From assembly GCA_014526335.1 (NCBI GenBank), contig JACTAT010000016.1, positions 5,259,172 to 5,323,171 on the forward strand: a stretch of 64,000 nt of DNA, read 5' to 3'. The notes under the pieces were generated by a model. It saw only the letters and a list, made by a program, of their open reading frames with translations. It made no database searches and was not told the DNA's origin. Source of the stretch: Chrysaora quinquecirrha. Taxonomy: Eukaryota; Cnidaria; Scyphozoa; Semaeostomeae; Pelagiidae. Shown piece by piece: positions 22,640-34,271 of the stretch. The translations under genes and the position numbers were made by a program. Position 1 is the stretch's first letter; each line of letters starts with the position of its first letter.

Positions 22640-22710
22640 GAATGGCCAATAGCTGAGCGACTCGGACTCGCAATCTATGATTGCAAGTTTGATTCCCACT
22701 AAGGTCAAAC
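22640..22710 (+). repeat. tRNA-like SINE head (weak)
   Basis: The sequence contains an A-box-like TAGCTGAGCGACTCGG and a B-box-like AGTTTGATTCCC about 35 bp apart, as in tRNA-derived SINEs. A full cloverleaf is not convincing. It could be a decayed SINE promoter. Confidence 0.35.
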
Positions 22711-23169
22711 CTGCCACGAAAAATAAAAATGTTCGCCACGCCAACTCTCTCTAATGCCAGACAAAAGAAATCACGACGTGTGATCACATCGAAAGGAAGG
22801 ACTGACATTAGTGCTACGCTATTCAGAGGATCCATTGTGCTTTGAACAGAAACCCATACCTTGCGAAGACAGCAACTCTGTGTGCTCATCTAAGTAACGG
22901 ACTAACTAACTAATTCATCTTCAATGAAAAATACAGCTGAATGTTTTATGAACAATTCATCAAAATATTTAAATTTTTGTATTTGCTTCTTATTATAATT
23001 TAGCTTATCTTATTGCTATTGACTGTAAGAATGTACTGTTACTCGATTTTTAGTTATTGTAACAAACAGAATATCATATTAATTAAATGAGGAATATCTA
23101 TTCACACGCCATCTGTGCAACAGGTTTTTATCCGAAACACAAAACCACGCTGAAGAAGAGCCATCAACA

Positions 23170-23445
23170 GCATTATCATCATTATGAATCAACGTCCTCA
23201 TCATCACCATCATCATCATCACCACCACCACCATCATCATCATCATCAACATCCTCATCATCATCGTCATCGTCATCGTCCACATCATGGAAGGCTTGAC
23301 AAAGTTCGAAGAAATCGCATCACCACCAACACCATACCACCACAACCACCCCTACCACCATCACTACCACCACCATCGTCATCATCAGTATCATCATCAT
23401 CATCATTACCAATCATCATCATTACCCTCATCAATCTTATTCCTG
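23170..23445. repeat. CAT/CAC trinucleotide-rich microsatellite
   Basis: Imperfect runs of CATCAT, CACCAC and CGTCAT dominate and produce poly-His or poly-Ser open frames that are not genes. Confidence 0.95.
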
Positions 23446-24009
23446 TTGTAGTTAGGTCCAAGGAATAGGAATAGACTTAGATAACCACCTCCACAACTAG
23501 CGTCATGATCGTCATGATTATTATCGTCATAATAATCATGAAAGCCATTATTATCCACATAATCATTATCGTCCTTGTGCACAGCGACAAACCTCTTTCA
23601 TCATTTGACCGAAATAGCCATCATTAACCAGAGTCGTTCTTCGAACATGCCCATAGGGCCCATATGTTTTAATTTCGAGAGTCTGACACCCAGGATAAAT
23701 CACTGTATTTAAAATAGTATTCTATAGTCATAACTAGATCAGCCTGAAAAATTTTTATTCAAATTTGAGGGACAGATCTCCAGTAAATCAATACTAATAT
23801 AATCCATATGTATTCTTTTCATGGTACTCATTTGCTTTTATGCACCTGCGGACCGCGAAAGCAAATAAAAGTAAACGAAACTATTGAAATTGAAGACTAA
23901 AAAATGAAAAACTTCATTGAAGGACATAAACGGATAGAGTTGTTACGATCAATGATTCGAGTATGAAAACAAGAAAATGAAAACCAAACGATCATAAAAA
24001 TATTGAGAG

Positions 24010-24082
24010 TGCCGTGAAACGGGGATCGAACTCCAGACCTCTAGTTCAAGAAAGCGGTGGTTTAGACCAGTGCGCCACAGTA
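24010..24082 (-). tRNA. Degenerate tRNA-like sequence or SINE head
   Basis: On the minus strand the segment has an A-box (TGGCGCACTGG) and a B-box (AGTTCGATCCC). The ends TACTGTG and CACGGCA pair in six of seven positions, giving a 73-nt span. The anticodon-loop position could read TTGAACT (GAA), but the D-arm does not fold properly. It is more likely a tRNA pseudogene or SINE head than an active tRNA. Confidence 0.4.
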
Positions 24083-24176
24083 GAAATTGCTTTTTGCTAA
24101 TGATATCATTAATGCCGACACTTACGGCGACTTCAAAGTTAATCTATTGTTACATTTTGGCAAAAAAGAGCGTCTT

Positions 24177-24179
<3 letters not shown>

Positions 24180-24258
<79 letters not shown>
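24180..24258. repeat. (CT)n microsatellite
   Basis: Uninterrupted CT dinucleotides for about 79 bp. Confidence 0.98.
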
Positions 24259-24260
<2 letters not shown>

Positions 24261-25305
24261 GCCTGTGTCCGTGACATCGCATCCCCACATAATGTGCTCA
24301 TCCTTCGCATATAATGAACACGAATAGGGGGTCTTGAAGCCTTACCCCAACGGATATTTCATACGATTGTGTCCTTTGCGCATTATGGAAACGCCCCTTA
24401 GATGGCTGGACAAAAATTTGTTCCCAAAACGTTTGTGAACAATCGATCCTGATTTCGCACTCAGATTCTAAGGTCTGTTTCTTATATTTTTTGTTACACT
24501 TTTTTCTTTGCTGACGAATATTTTGAAGGATTTGCAAGGCCAGAGAAAGGATAACGCTGGCTGTTCTTATTATTGAAACTTAACATGAACTGTAGAAAGG
24601 GAACTTTTGAACGTGCTTGTCAAACAAGATTCATCCACGCTAACCTTCCTAGGCCTGATATTTCTGACTCTCATTTTTCCTGGGGCATTCTGGCAGTGTG
24701 TTGGACTGGTGTGTTGTAATTTGAATCGCTTCTCTTCATTGATTTAATAATGATAGTGTTAGTAACGCTTGCGAAAGAAAAGTAATAGGTTATCAGTCGT
24801 CATTTCGCATCGCTGGAAAAAAAGCCGAAATTATCGCTTCGTAGAAGGCTCAATCAGAATCAGTTGTTTAAATCACTTCAAGTTAGAAAATCGTATGTTT
24901 ACTGTATCGTTGCATCGAGTCGCTATCGTTTTAATCTTTTATCGTTTTGGGTATATATCTATCGTATTCTTATATTGAAGTTCATGTATTCAAATTTATT
25001 CCATCCTCGAACGTCTGCTGTCTGGTTAAACGTTCCAAACTACACTGTACGTTGTCATTACAAGCAATTTTGTTTCAAGATGAACAATTTTGTGGCCATA
25101 TACAGTCGATAAATACAACAGAGTTGGGAACATTTGTAGGAAACCGCAGTTTTGAAATGAATTTAATCAGAGCATTCTCAACAATTAACTTTACAGACCA
25201 TCCATGATAAACAAACGAAACTAATTTTATAAAAAGAAATTAAATCATGACGTAAACAGAACGTAAACAGATTCGGCTATTACTAAAAACAAGAACGGGG
25301 AAAAT
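24259..25305. other. Non-genic region
   Basis: No recognisable coding domain, RNA gene or strong repeat. Confidence 0.45.
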
Positions 25306-25309
25306 TGCG

Positions 25310-25545
25310 GGGAATCTCAGAGAATCTCAGGGAATCGCCGGGAATCACGGGGAATCTCGGGAAATCACGGGGAATCATGGGAATCGCGGAGAATCATGGG
25401 ATATGGCAGGGAATCGCGGGGAATCTCGGGGAATCGCGGGGAATCACGGGGAATCATTTGTAATCGCGGGGAATCACGGGGAATAGCGGGGAATCGCGGG
25501 GAATCTCGGGGAATTTCGGGGAAATCAAGTGGAAATATCTTGGAA
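25310..25545. repeat. GGGGAATC-type minisatellite
   Basis: About twenty imperfect copies of a 10-11-bp unit (GGGGAATCGC, GGGGAATCAC, GGGGAATCTC). Confidence 0.9.
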
Positions 25546-25974
25546 TACCAGGGGATTTAGAGTATTCGAAGTGCTCGAACCTAGAAGTCACACAGAAATC
25601 TCGAGCTTTAGCTTCTTATATACAATTTTCAATTAAATACATAAGGTTCTGTTGACATACTGTACGGCTGATCAGCAGAGTGATCTTTTAAGTTACTACA
25701 AAATATTAATAAATGAACAGCGAAAAACACACTGTAAACATAACGAATATTAATATCTTCGATTTGATTAATGCATTATTTATGCAAAACCGTACAATTA
25801 TTCGAACTTTTCATATCAGGTAATTGGCCTAAATAGATATTGAAAAAGTCATAGAAGTTCAAATTGAAAAATTGACATCTAGTGATTTCGAAAAATTTTA
25901 ACTCTATCGTAGTGATCTATTGCTATAAGACTATAAGATAGGTTACAGCACAACGTGGAAAGCATACCGAAAGT

Positions 25975-26168
25975 GGGATCCGGGCCCGGCAGGTGACCCG
26001 GGTCCATTAAGGTGGGACAATTAAGGTGGTGCCATAAAGGTGGGACCATGCGAACCGGGACCATTAAGGTTGGACCATGGGACCCGGGACTCAAGACCAT
26101 AAAAGAGAGACCATTAAGGTGGGACCATTAAGGTGGGACTATTAAGGTGGGGCCATTAAGGTGGGTTC
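25975..26168. repeat. 14-bp GGTGGGACCATTAA minisatellite
   Basis: Repeated GGTGGGACCATTAA units with GACCCGGG-containing variants, most regular at 26105-26165. Confidence 0.85.
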
Positions 26169-26469
26169 ATTATATTGGCCAAGTTTACTGAAACTCAGCT
26201 TGTGACATTTTACACAGTCTTACATGATTTAGTTTAGTTTAATTTGCTATAGTCATGATTTGGTAGTCGTATTTGAAATCAGGACATCTGACAGGGGCGT
26301 TGTTGCTTCAAGAATAGGGATATTATACTATTTACTATACTATATTTTTTCCGTATCCTATCGTTATCGCAAAATGCTGTTCCATCAGGAAATTTACTCT
26401 CATACTAGGTGGACTCTGTGTTGACCCCTGATAAAAAAATTCAGCAAACGTTGTTGTATTCATATTAGA

Positions 26470-26884
26470 AAATAAGAAATTAGAAAATTATCTAACTTTA
26501 GTTAACTGTCGACAACATAGATCAGCCCTGACACGCTTATTAATCAGTGCACATAAACTTAAAATTGAAACAGGTAGATATGCCACAAAAAATGGCAAAT
26601 TAGATAGAGAATTGAGATTCTGTGATTTCTGTACAAATAAGGGATAAAAAATAGACGATGAATTACATTTTATCTTTAACTGTGAATTTAATGAATCCTT
26701 AAAATTTCAGTGTTTTAAGAAAATAGACGCAGAAGTTGGTAGGGGAAACAAAGATACAGAAAAAGATAATTTAGAAATATTAAAATGGACATTGAAATCA
26801 AACGATAGTATGAAATTGAAAACATTTGCTAAAGTCATATTTGACAGTGAGCAAGCACGAATGAAAAAGGCTCAAAAGAGCTAA
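26470..26884 (+). mobile_element. LINE reverse-transcriptase C-terminal fragment
   Basis: One frame encodes RSALTRLLISAHKLKIETGR followed by a Cys-His cluster (CDFCTN, then DELHFIFNC). That is the C-x2-C...H-x3-5-C pattern found after the thumb of many non-LTR reverse transcriptases. It ends at TAA 26882-26884. A TAA interrupts the frame inside the Cys-His region near 26642. The downstream 3' region to about 27180 ends in AT-rich sequence, as expected of a LINE tail. The catalytic palm is absent, so the copy is 5'-truncated. Confidence 0.6.
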
Positions 26885-28090
26885 GTCGAGCTCGAAATTT
26901 TTAGATCGAGTAATTTATTCAAAGTTATGATAGAGATTATAGTTGTAAACGTAAAACGATTGTTTTAATCAGAACAAACAGATCAATATTATTAGCATTT
27001 ATTTGAAAAAAGATTACTGTAGTTCCAGATTTCAATATGCTAGAAATTAAATTAGTCTATTTTTGTAAATGTAGTGTATCAACAACATATAAATATTAGT
27101 AATGATATTATATGTATATTGTAAACTACTATACCCTTGGCAGGACGTTGAATATATTTAATTGAATTGAAATAAATATTATTGTGGGTTTTACAAATAT
27201 CACTCTGGAAGGGGCACCCCGGAATCACCTGACAACAAAGCCCCCCACTGTGTAAAATGCCTTTGAGATAAAGCAGAGCTATGAAACTTGGGGTCAGGGT
27301 AGAGCATCACAAAACCAACATATACATTGGTTGTGCCGGTGCCATCTTCTATTGTGACGTCACAATGACGTCACAAAATGCAAAACAATAAAATATTGCG
27401 AACCTGAAGGATTTTTGCGTCAAAATTGTTCATAAAGTCCCCGAAAGGCGGTTTTAAACGTCTATTTACTCGGAAAGAGCCAATTATCGCTACATAATGC
27501 CATCTGAGAGTTTGTCTTGTTTTAGGCTTGAAGATTTTTAACGTGAAAGGAAAATTTTGTAGATTTACGAATCGAGGTGTTTCTAAAAAGTAATTTCAAA
27601 TGCCTTTATTGCAATAGGCATGCCAACCAAGGCATGTTTGTAGGACTCTAAAGTTTGGAAATTCAAAAATTGACATTTTTAAACTTTTCTTAAAATATCT
27701 CAAGAGTGATGTCATTAATGACATCCTGACAAGCATTTAATTCTGACGTCATCAAATGTAAAATAGATTACAGGTTTTGAAATCTAATATCAAACTCAAA
27801 AAGATATGCGAATATCATTCATTTCCCATCACAATAACCTCGTTATGTATTTTAGAGAACAAGTGTCCACTTTGCTGACTGAAGTCCAAATGTGGTCATG
27901 TCACGTGACTATTTACCAATAAATTACCAAAATTTTTTGCAAAAATTTGGGTAATACATAAATATGAAAAGTCGGGTTGGTTTAAGCTCTTTAGCTATCA
28001 AGCTGAAATGGTGATAAACAATAAACCTCGAGGTGACTGGAAAACACCTCCCCCCATTTGGATTAGGGTTAATAAGGCAACTTGGTCTTG
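26885..28090. other. Non-genic, probably decayed MITE sequence
   Basis: No gene. The right part (28030-28078, with CACCTCCCCCCATTTGG and GATTAGGGTTAA) resembles the right end of the element at 30025-30544, so a related, truncated MITE is likely. TGACGTCA-type sites occur near 27360. Confidence 0.4.
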
Positions 28091-28582
28091 TCTAGTCTAA
28101 AACACCGCACCATTGGGAATACAAATGAACACCGATGAACACCGATGAACACCAATGAACACTGATGAACACCAATGGAACACCGACGAACGCCAATGAA
28201 CACCAATGGAACACCGATGCGATGGAACACGAATGAACACCGATGAACACCAATGGAACACCGATGAACACTAATGAACACCAATGAACACCAATGGAAC
28301 ACCGATGCGATGGAAATGGAACACGAATGAACACCAATGGAACACCGATGAATACCGATGAACACCAATGAACATCAATGAACACCAATGAAAAAGTTAA
28401 TTTTAGACAAAATTCTCACTTTTACCGTCGATGCTTTGAACTGAGGAATGATTTTATTGCAACAGACAAGGGCATAGAACATCTATTAAAATTTCTCAAA
28501 ATTCATTTGTAATAATAAAACGAAATGGAAACATCGATTTTTCTGTTGGGTTCAGAAAAACATGAAATAATTTAGAATTTTA

Positions 28583-29319
28583 GAGCCCCTTCACATGCGA
28601 AATTTCGAAGCGCTTTGAAACTCGCGGCGCCGTGAGTTCAGTTCGGTGCCTTGGATTTGCAGTCTGTTCACATGAATATCTCAAAGCGCTTTGAGAATAT
28701 CGCCGCATGCTAATTGCAAGGTTTTCGCGCCTAACATTTCTTTCGAATATAAACAAAAATGGCGGCTGGTGAAGACGATTTTCGGCAAAGACTAATAATC
28801 ATTTCTGTAATTAAATTGCTCTTGACTATGATGTCTTTGACTCTGCAGCTTCCATTTTGTTCTGTTTTTACAGTTGATTTACCCTATAGTTTAAGATTAG
28901 TTAAAGATTAAAGGCTTAATTCTAAAAAGGTATTCTCTTACTTTTTTCTCAATCCAAGGGTTTTCATTTCCTTCTGTACCTGTGAGAAGTGATTGTCATG
29001 TGACTAATTCTGTTTCGTCTCTCTTGGTCTCTCTGTGTACCTTTGTTTTTATGGCGCCAAAAATTAGTCAGTTCAATCCCGTGGTGCAATGCTCTTTTCT
29101 CATTTCGCTCCGCTTTGAAGAAATTTCTGTTCACATGAGATTTTCAAAGCGCTTTGAAATTTCAAAGCGCTTTGAAAACCCGAACTGAGTTCAGAGCGCT
29201 TTGAGTTTCAGTTCACCCTTATCCATGTGAACACTCTAAAGGCTCAGACCAGGCACCGAACTGAACTCACGGCGCCGTGAGTTTCAAAGCGCTTCGAAAT
29301 TTCGCATGTGAAGGGGCTC
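28583..29319. mobile_element. 737-bp PIF/Harbinger-type MITE, TTA duplication
   Basis: Both ends read inward GAGCCCCTTCACATGCGAAA and match for more than 60 bp, including AAGCGCTTTGAAACTC and GGCGCCGTGAGTTCAG. Flanking TTA at 28580-28582 and 29320-29322 fits the 3-bp TWA duplication of PIF/Harbinger elements. The interior is non-coding with additional inverted AAGCGCTTTGAAA motifs near 29140-29180. Confidence 0.75.
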
Positions 29320-30024
29320 TTAGGTCTTTTAGTAATTTCATAATCCATAATCAAGAGTTTTTCATTTTGAAGCTGCAGATGTCTACGCAACTATTCTCAA
29401 TTAGGTATGTACATGTCTGGGTGTCAGGGGGCGGACAATAGTTTTGTCAATTGTTAAACGATTAGTTTTCTAGTTTATTTTCGTGATATTTTCAGTGTTT
29501 GTGATGTTTTGTTATCGTGACGTGATGTTTCCTGTTGTTCCTTCAAGTGTTGTATTTAGCACTATAGTTGACAATCCCTTGTCCGGTTGTCAATAGCTAT
29601 CTTTTGTCACTTTAATTCTGTTTGTTTTCAAGAATATGTAATGTATTTATCTATCGTACCACGTTGTTAAAGGAGAGTCGCTAAGTGAATTGGTCGTGTT
29701 CGGTTGTGAAATCCTTGGTTGTTGAAGATATAGAGAAAGAGCTGTTTTTATGTTGACGTTTACTGCTGATCTTAGAGTTGAACTGTTTCTGACGTTTCTG
29801 TTTTTATTGTTGCTGTTTAATTGAATCGAATCGAAGGATCATTACTGTTTTAAGGAGACTGCTGTTATTTCTATTAGAGTTTGTTTTGTTTTAGTTAATC
29901 AGAAGAAAATCGGAGAAAACATTATATTCCTTGCGTTTCATCTACGAACACGTGCAGCCTGTAAAACGCACACCCGAAACTTTGGTGTCGTTTTAACACT
30001 ATGTTGCCCAACAAAATTTGTTAA

Positions 30025-30544
30025 ATCCTAATCCTACCGGGGGGTTGGAATCCACCCCATCAAGGTTTTCTTGTAACTGTTTTTTTGCGTGATGGATGTA
30101 AGCTTCCAAACCAGGCTGACGTTAAGCCTATATGTATAAGCTACAATGTGATACAAAAAAACTCCCATAATAATAACAATGGGTCACGTGCCTTATATGG
30201 AAAGCAGTCCTACAAAAACCACATATAAATGCCAATTTTTTCCAGTAAATCTTATCAGAATTGACTGATTCTTTTCAAGGTAATAGAAAATAGTTACTAG
30301 CAACAAAATGTAAAGGCATTTCTGGATTTTTATTGATATTAAGGTGGATTTTTCACCCACGTTGATAGCATGTTTTTGATTATGATGTCATAATGACATC
30401 ATAGTAGAAGTGGGAGACGCCGTTTTACCAACATTAATCCTAATACATTTGCCCATACCTGCACCAGGTAAGAAATTTCCTGGAGAGGGTGGAAAACACC
30501 CCCCTGGCTATTTGAGTTAAAAAAAAGCCCGCTGGGATTAGGAT
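30025..30544. mobile_element. 520-bp TIR element, TAA duplication
   Basis: Ends read inward ATCCTAATCCTACCGGG and ATCCTAATCCCAGCGGG, and TAA flanks both (30022-30024, 30545-30547). A Harbinger-type non-autonomous element is likely. It has a non-coding interior. Confidence 0.6.
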
Positions 30545-31779
30545 TAACAAAGTTTTTAAGAACACCTCGGAAATGCCTGTATAATAAAATGATAAGAGCA
30601 ACTTATAATGACGTCATAGTATAGAATTAGAGATTGCCAAAGTTTTGTTCCGTTATAGAAAAGTATCATAAAGCATGGTGCGGGTACTCATTTCAACAGC
30701 TAAAAAGCTAAAAATACAAATATTACTGTTAAAAGAATTTGCTGATTTCAGATATCCAACAGCGAACTGATGCCTGTAGGGAAGGGAACAGGGTTTTAAC
30801 AACCTTTGACTCCCATATTTTGTAGGAAAAGGCCAGGAAAAAGACATCAATTCAAACTTGCTGCACATCGGGGTTCTTTTTAAATTTTATTTATTTTCGA
30901 AATCTTAGAATGAAAATTTTCTTTTTCAGGGGCTACAGACCCCCAACCCGCAGGTTAGTAATGAAGCATAATTTTTGTCTGACACTCGCTTATCTTCCCC
31001 AAGGAAGATATGCCTATCTTGATCCTATTCATAAAGTGTTTTTTCAACTAAATTCATTTTTTCATTGTTGTTCAATTGGTGTTCATCGGTGTTCATTCGT
31101 GTTCCATCGGTGTTCATCGGTGTTCATCGGTGTTCACCGGTGTTCATCGGTGTTCCATTGGTGTTCATCGGTGTTCATTGGTGTTCATCGGTGTTCCATT
31201 GGTGTTCATTGGTGTTCCATTGGTGTTCATTGGTGTTCATCGGTGTTCCATTGGTGTTCATCGGTGGTCGTTCGTGTTTCATCGGTGTTCCATTGGTGTT
31301 CATCGGTGTTCATTCGTGTTTCATCGGTGTTCCATTGGTGTTCATCGGTGCTCACTGGTGTTCATCGGTGTTCCCATTGGTGTGGTGTTTTAGACTAGAT
31401 CAACTCGGTCTAGGATGAATGTTAAGAATTTTATAGGGATTAGTTGTTGGAGTTTTTTCCTAAATTTGACAAGCCGGGGGCTACATCCCCAACTCCCGTC
31501 CCCACCTACGTCAACCACCAAACTAACCATATGTAAAGACTTGTAGTGTAGTGATGACTGTCAAAATGTTAATATGTCACATTTCTGATATTGAAAGTGG
31601 AATTCTTGTATTATACAATCGCTATGTGTTAGTTTGTCATATTCAAAACTATGTTTTGTTGAACTCGACGTTCTGTTCTGTTGATTTAACATGATAATTT
31701 AAAACACCATACAATATTGTCTATATGTCTGCTTTTCCTGTCTTATAAACCTATCATTCCAGACCTATTAATTTAAAAA

Positions 31780-31935
31780 GAGGGTATCCCGTATTCCGAA
31801 TTCCGTATTCCGCATTCTGCATTCCGTATTCCGCATTCCGTATTCTGTATTCCGCATTCCGCATTCCGTATTGCGCATTCCATATTCAGTATTCCGCTTT
31901 TCGCATTCCGTATTCCGTATTTTGGATTCCGTGTT
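31780..31935. repeat. ATTCCG(C/T)ATTCCG minisatellite
   Basis: Imperfect copies of a 7-bp unit (ATTCCGT, ATTCCGC) for about 150 bp. Confidence 0.9.
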
Positions 31936-32349
31936 TTAAAGATAGCCTTGATGCAAACAACTTTGAAATACCAAGGAATTTTGTTATTGACTGGTAAATC
32001 GATTTTTTGTTTACCTGTACTTTCACTTTCGACTTTCAATCGATCATCTCACAGTCTCATCCTTCTTTAAATTCATTTAAGATTCTAAAGTTGGCTAACC
32101 TGGATGTCGTCTGAAATGTCGATCAACAGAACGGTAAGGGTAGATATTAATTTCCTTGTCTTGCACCATTGTTTGGCCTTTCTGCTTCAACCATCCCATA
32201 TCATTCTTCTTTGCATTCGTTTAATCTAAGGAGAAAAGGTGGTTCAATTTTTGCCCTGTAAAATGGTAGAAAGTTTCGAATAAACTACTTACTGTGCTCG
32301 TTTTCAGTTAGTTATCACGTTCGGAAATAAATTCCGAAGAAATGTAAGC

Positions 32350-32706
32350 TCCCCGGGGGGGGGGGGGGTAACTCCCATATGTAAGGGTACGGGATGTGCC
32401 ATTTTTTGAGGTATCTTTTTAAAGGTGGAAAATAAATTTTGGGGTGTCAAATTTGCTTAAATTACAAACTTGGGGTTATCATTATTGCTAAGATGATCAA
32501 TTTTGATAAAGTCACAATAACTGTCAAATAAATTTCAGCTGTATAATTCTAAAAAAATGACTTTTGAGTATTTCTATGTATAATATTCATATTTCTTTGT
32601 GAACTTTGGGGTATACTATTTAGAATTTTCATAAATTTTGGGGTCTGATTTTTCTTACGAAAGTGGCACACCCCTGTCACTGCTCTATTGAAGTTACCCC
32701 CCCCCA
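32350..32706. mobile_element. Short TIR element with G-run ends
   Basis: The left end has a G run followed by TAACTCCCATAT and GTGCCATTTTTTG. The right end, reversed, has a G run followed by TAACTTCAATAG and GTGTGCCAC. Non-coding; family unassigned. Confidence 0.45.
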
Positions 32707-32749
32707 GGTGTAAGCTGTTGGGCCTGTGTTGTGTTTGGTTTAAGCTGTA

Positions 32750-33105
32750 CACGTTTTTTTATAAGGAACACCTTTATAAGGAACTCGAGGCTGAAAATTC
32801 CCAAAAGATTAAGGAACTTTAAGGAACTGTCGAGGCTCGGATGAAAAACTAAGAAACTCTTTTATAAAGAACAAGACGGTTTGTACGAAAACGGAACAGA
32901 AGTACAATATATTTCACATCGTTCTTCCCCCAAAAGGCTCCATTTATACTTAAAGTTAAAAATGAAGAATAGTTTCTATGAATTTGCTGTAAAAATTAGT
33001 ATTTATACATATCCCACGATAAGGAACAGTATAAGGAACTTTCAGCCTCATTTTGTTGAAAAATTAAGGAACTCCAGCCTCAAGGTTCCTTATAAAAAAA
33101 ACTTG
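32750..33105. mobile_element. 356-bp MITE with poly-T TIRs and TA duplication
   Basis: Left CACGTTTTTTTATAAGGAAC and right (reversed) CAAGTTTTTTTTATAAGGAA are flanked by TA on both sides (32748-32749, 33106-33107). TA duplication suggests a Tc1/mariner derivative. AAGGAACT words recur inside. Confidence 0.65.
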
Positions 33106-33108
33106 TAG

Positions 33109-34271
33109 CTTTAAGGAGAATCTGTCCTCGCTAAGTCAGTGCTAATACCCTAACTTTTATTTTATGCTCTCTCTACCAATGCGCTTTTCCCCAATGCGCA
33201 CTTTACCTATTTGCTCTATGTTTTCAGACAAATTTCCGGACTTTATTCTTTTTTGACAATTCAAATTAACACGCATTCAAATTTGACTATCTAAATATGT
33301 GCCATATATTTTTGGGTAAAGTGGTAAGATTTGATTTTTTTCACATGATTTTAACATTATTTTGTTTTTGAGCTTGCTACTTATATGGAAACCCTAGGCC
33401 ATCTGCTCTGGGAAGCCTTGCTTGCTCTGCGTTTTTCCTGCGCAATACACAAGTGCAGCATTCATTTTTTTCCTAAAAAAGTCACCAGAGAGCTCGCTGC
33501 TCTGCGACTTGAAATCTTGACTCAAACTGTCAGGTAAACTAATCGATGAATCCATCCAAGAGCTTTTATATAACTTCTCTACACTTTTCTAATTGTTAAC
33601 TATAAGACTATGGCGTCATACATATTTACACTTATTTTAATAAGAACCACAACCAGATACCGTGGCTTCATTTAATTATTTTCTGAATATTTTGAGGGCG
33701 TTGTGTTCTAAGTTGTGTTATATTTTGTATTTTGTATTCATTCAATAAATTGCTTCTATGAACTATGTATGAATAACAGTTTTGCATATCTTCTACAAAC
33801 CTATATTTAAAAATTGCATAGTTCTGTTTTGTTAACATGAGATAAAGTTTCCAGAAACATATTTTTTTCGCATTTTCCTCTGAGACCGGACATGTTCTTA
33901 CGTGATAAAAGTTTTTTTTAAGTATTTTGTTGTGAAAAAGTAAAAAAAAACAATCCATAAAAACAAAATTAATGCAAAATAATTCATGTAATTTTGAATG
34001 ATGACACTGGGCCACCATAATATACAGGGTGGCCCAAAAAAGGGACCCCCTAGCCATAGTCAATTGCCCTAGCTAAATAGTTTATAAATAATTTATTCTT
34101 AAGTTGGAATTTCATGAAATTAATACCACATGATATTTAACTCAAGTGAGATGTTTCTTGTAAATATCATGGTGAACTGGGCTAGTATCTCTGAATAAAT
34201 TGACTTTAAAACTTGCAATCCAAAAACGTACTGCAACAAAATGTGCAACTTTATATCCTTACGCAACAAAA
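33109..34271. other. Non-genic region
   Basis: No gene seen. A TIR-like word TACAGGGTGGCCCAAAAA begins at about 34022; see the finding pairing it with 43250. Confidence 0.45.

Larger units (their letters stand above)
28091..31399. mobile_element. Foldback-like element with minisatellite inverted arms
   Basis: The left end reads CTAGTCTAAAACACCGCACC and the right end, reversed, reads CTAGTCTAAAACACCACACC. Both are followed by a 10-bp minisatellite of GAACACCGAT/GAACACCAAT units in inverted orientation: arms 28091-28391 and about 31065-31399. The 2.7-kb interior carries no transposase-like frame but holds two other TIR elements. Inverted terminal arms built of short tandem repeats are the hallmark of foldback (FB) elements. 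The arms yield VFIGVHRCS-like open frames that are not proteins. Confidence 0.7.

Noticed and set aside
23079..23468. Poly-His, poly-Ser and poly-Met open frames
   Set aside because: They are translations of a CAT/CAC microsatellite; no conserved context.
24010..24082. Functional tRNA gene
   Set aside because: Promoter boxes and acceptor pairing are present, but the D-arm does not fold and the acceptor has a mismatch; a SINE head or pseudogene is more likely.
24070..24327. Leu-Ser repeat open frames
   Set aside because: They are translations of the (CT)n microsatellite.
28069..28388. VFIGVHRCS-type open frames in both 10-bp minisatellite arms
   Set aside because: Several frames on one strand are equally open and merely translate the minisatellite.
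31773..32039. Minus-strand repetitive open frame over the ATTCCG array
   Set aside because: Pure minisatellite translation (IRNAECGIR-type), no gene.
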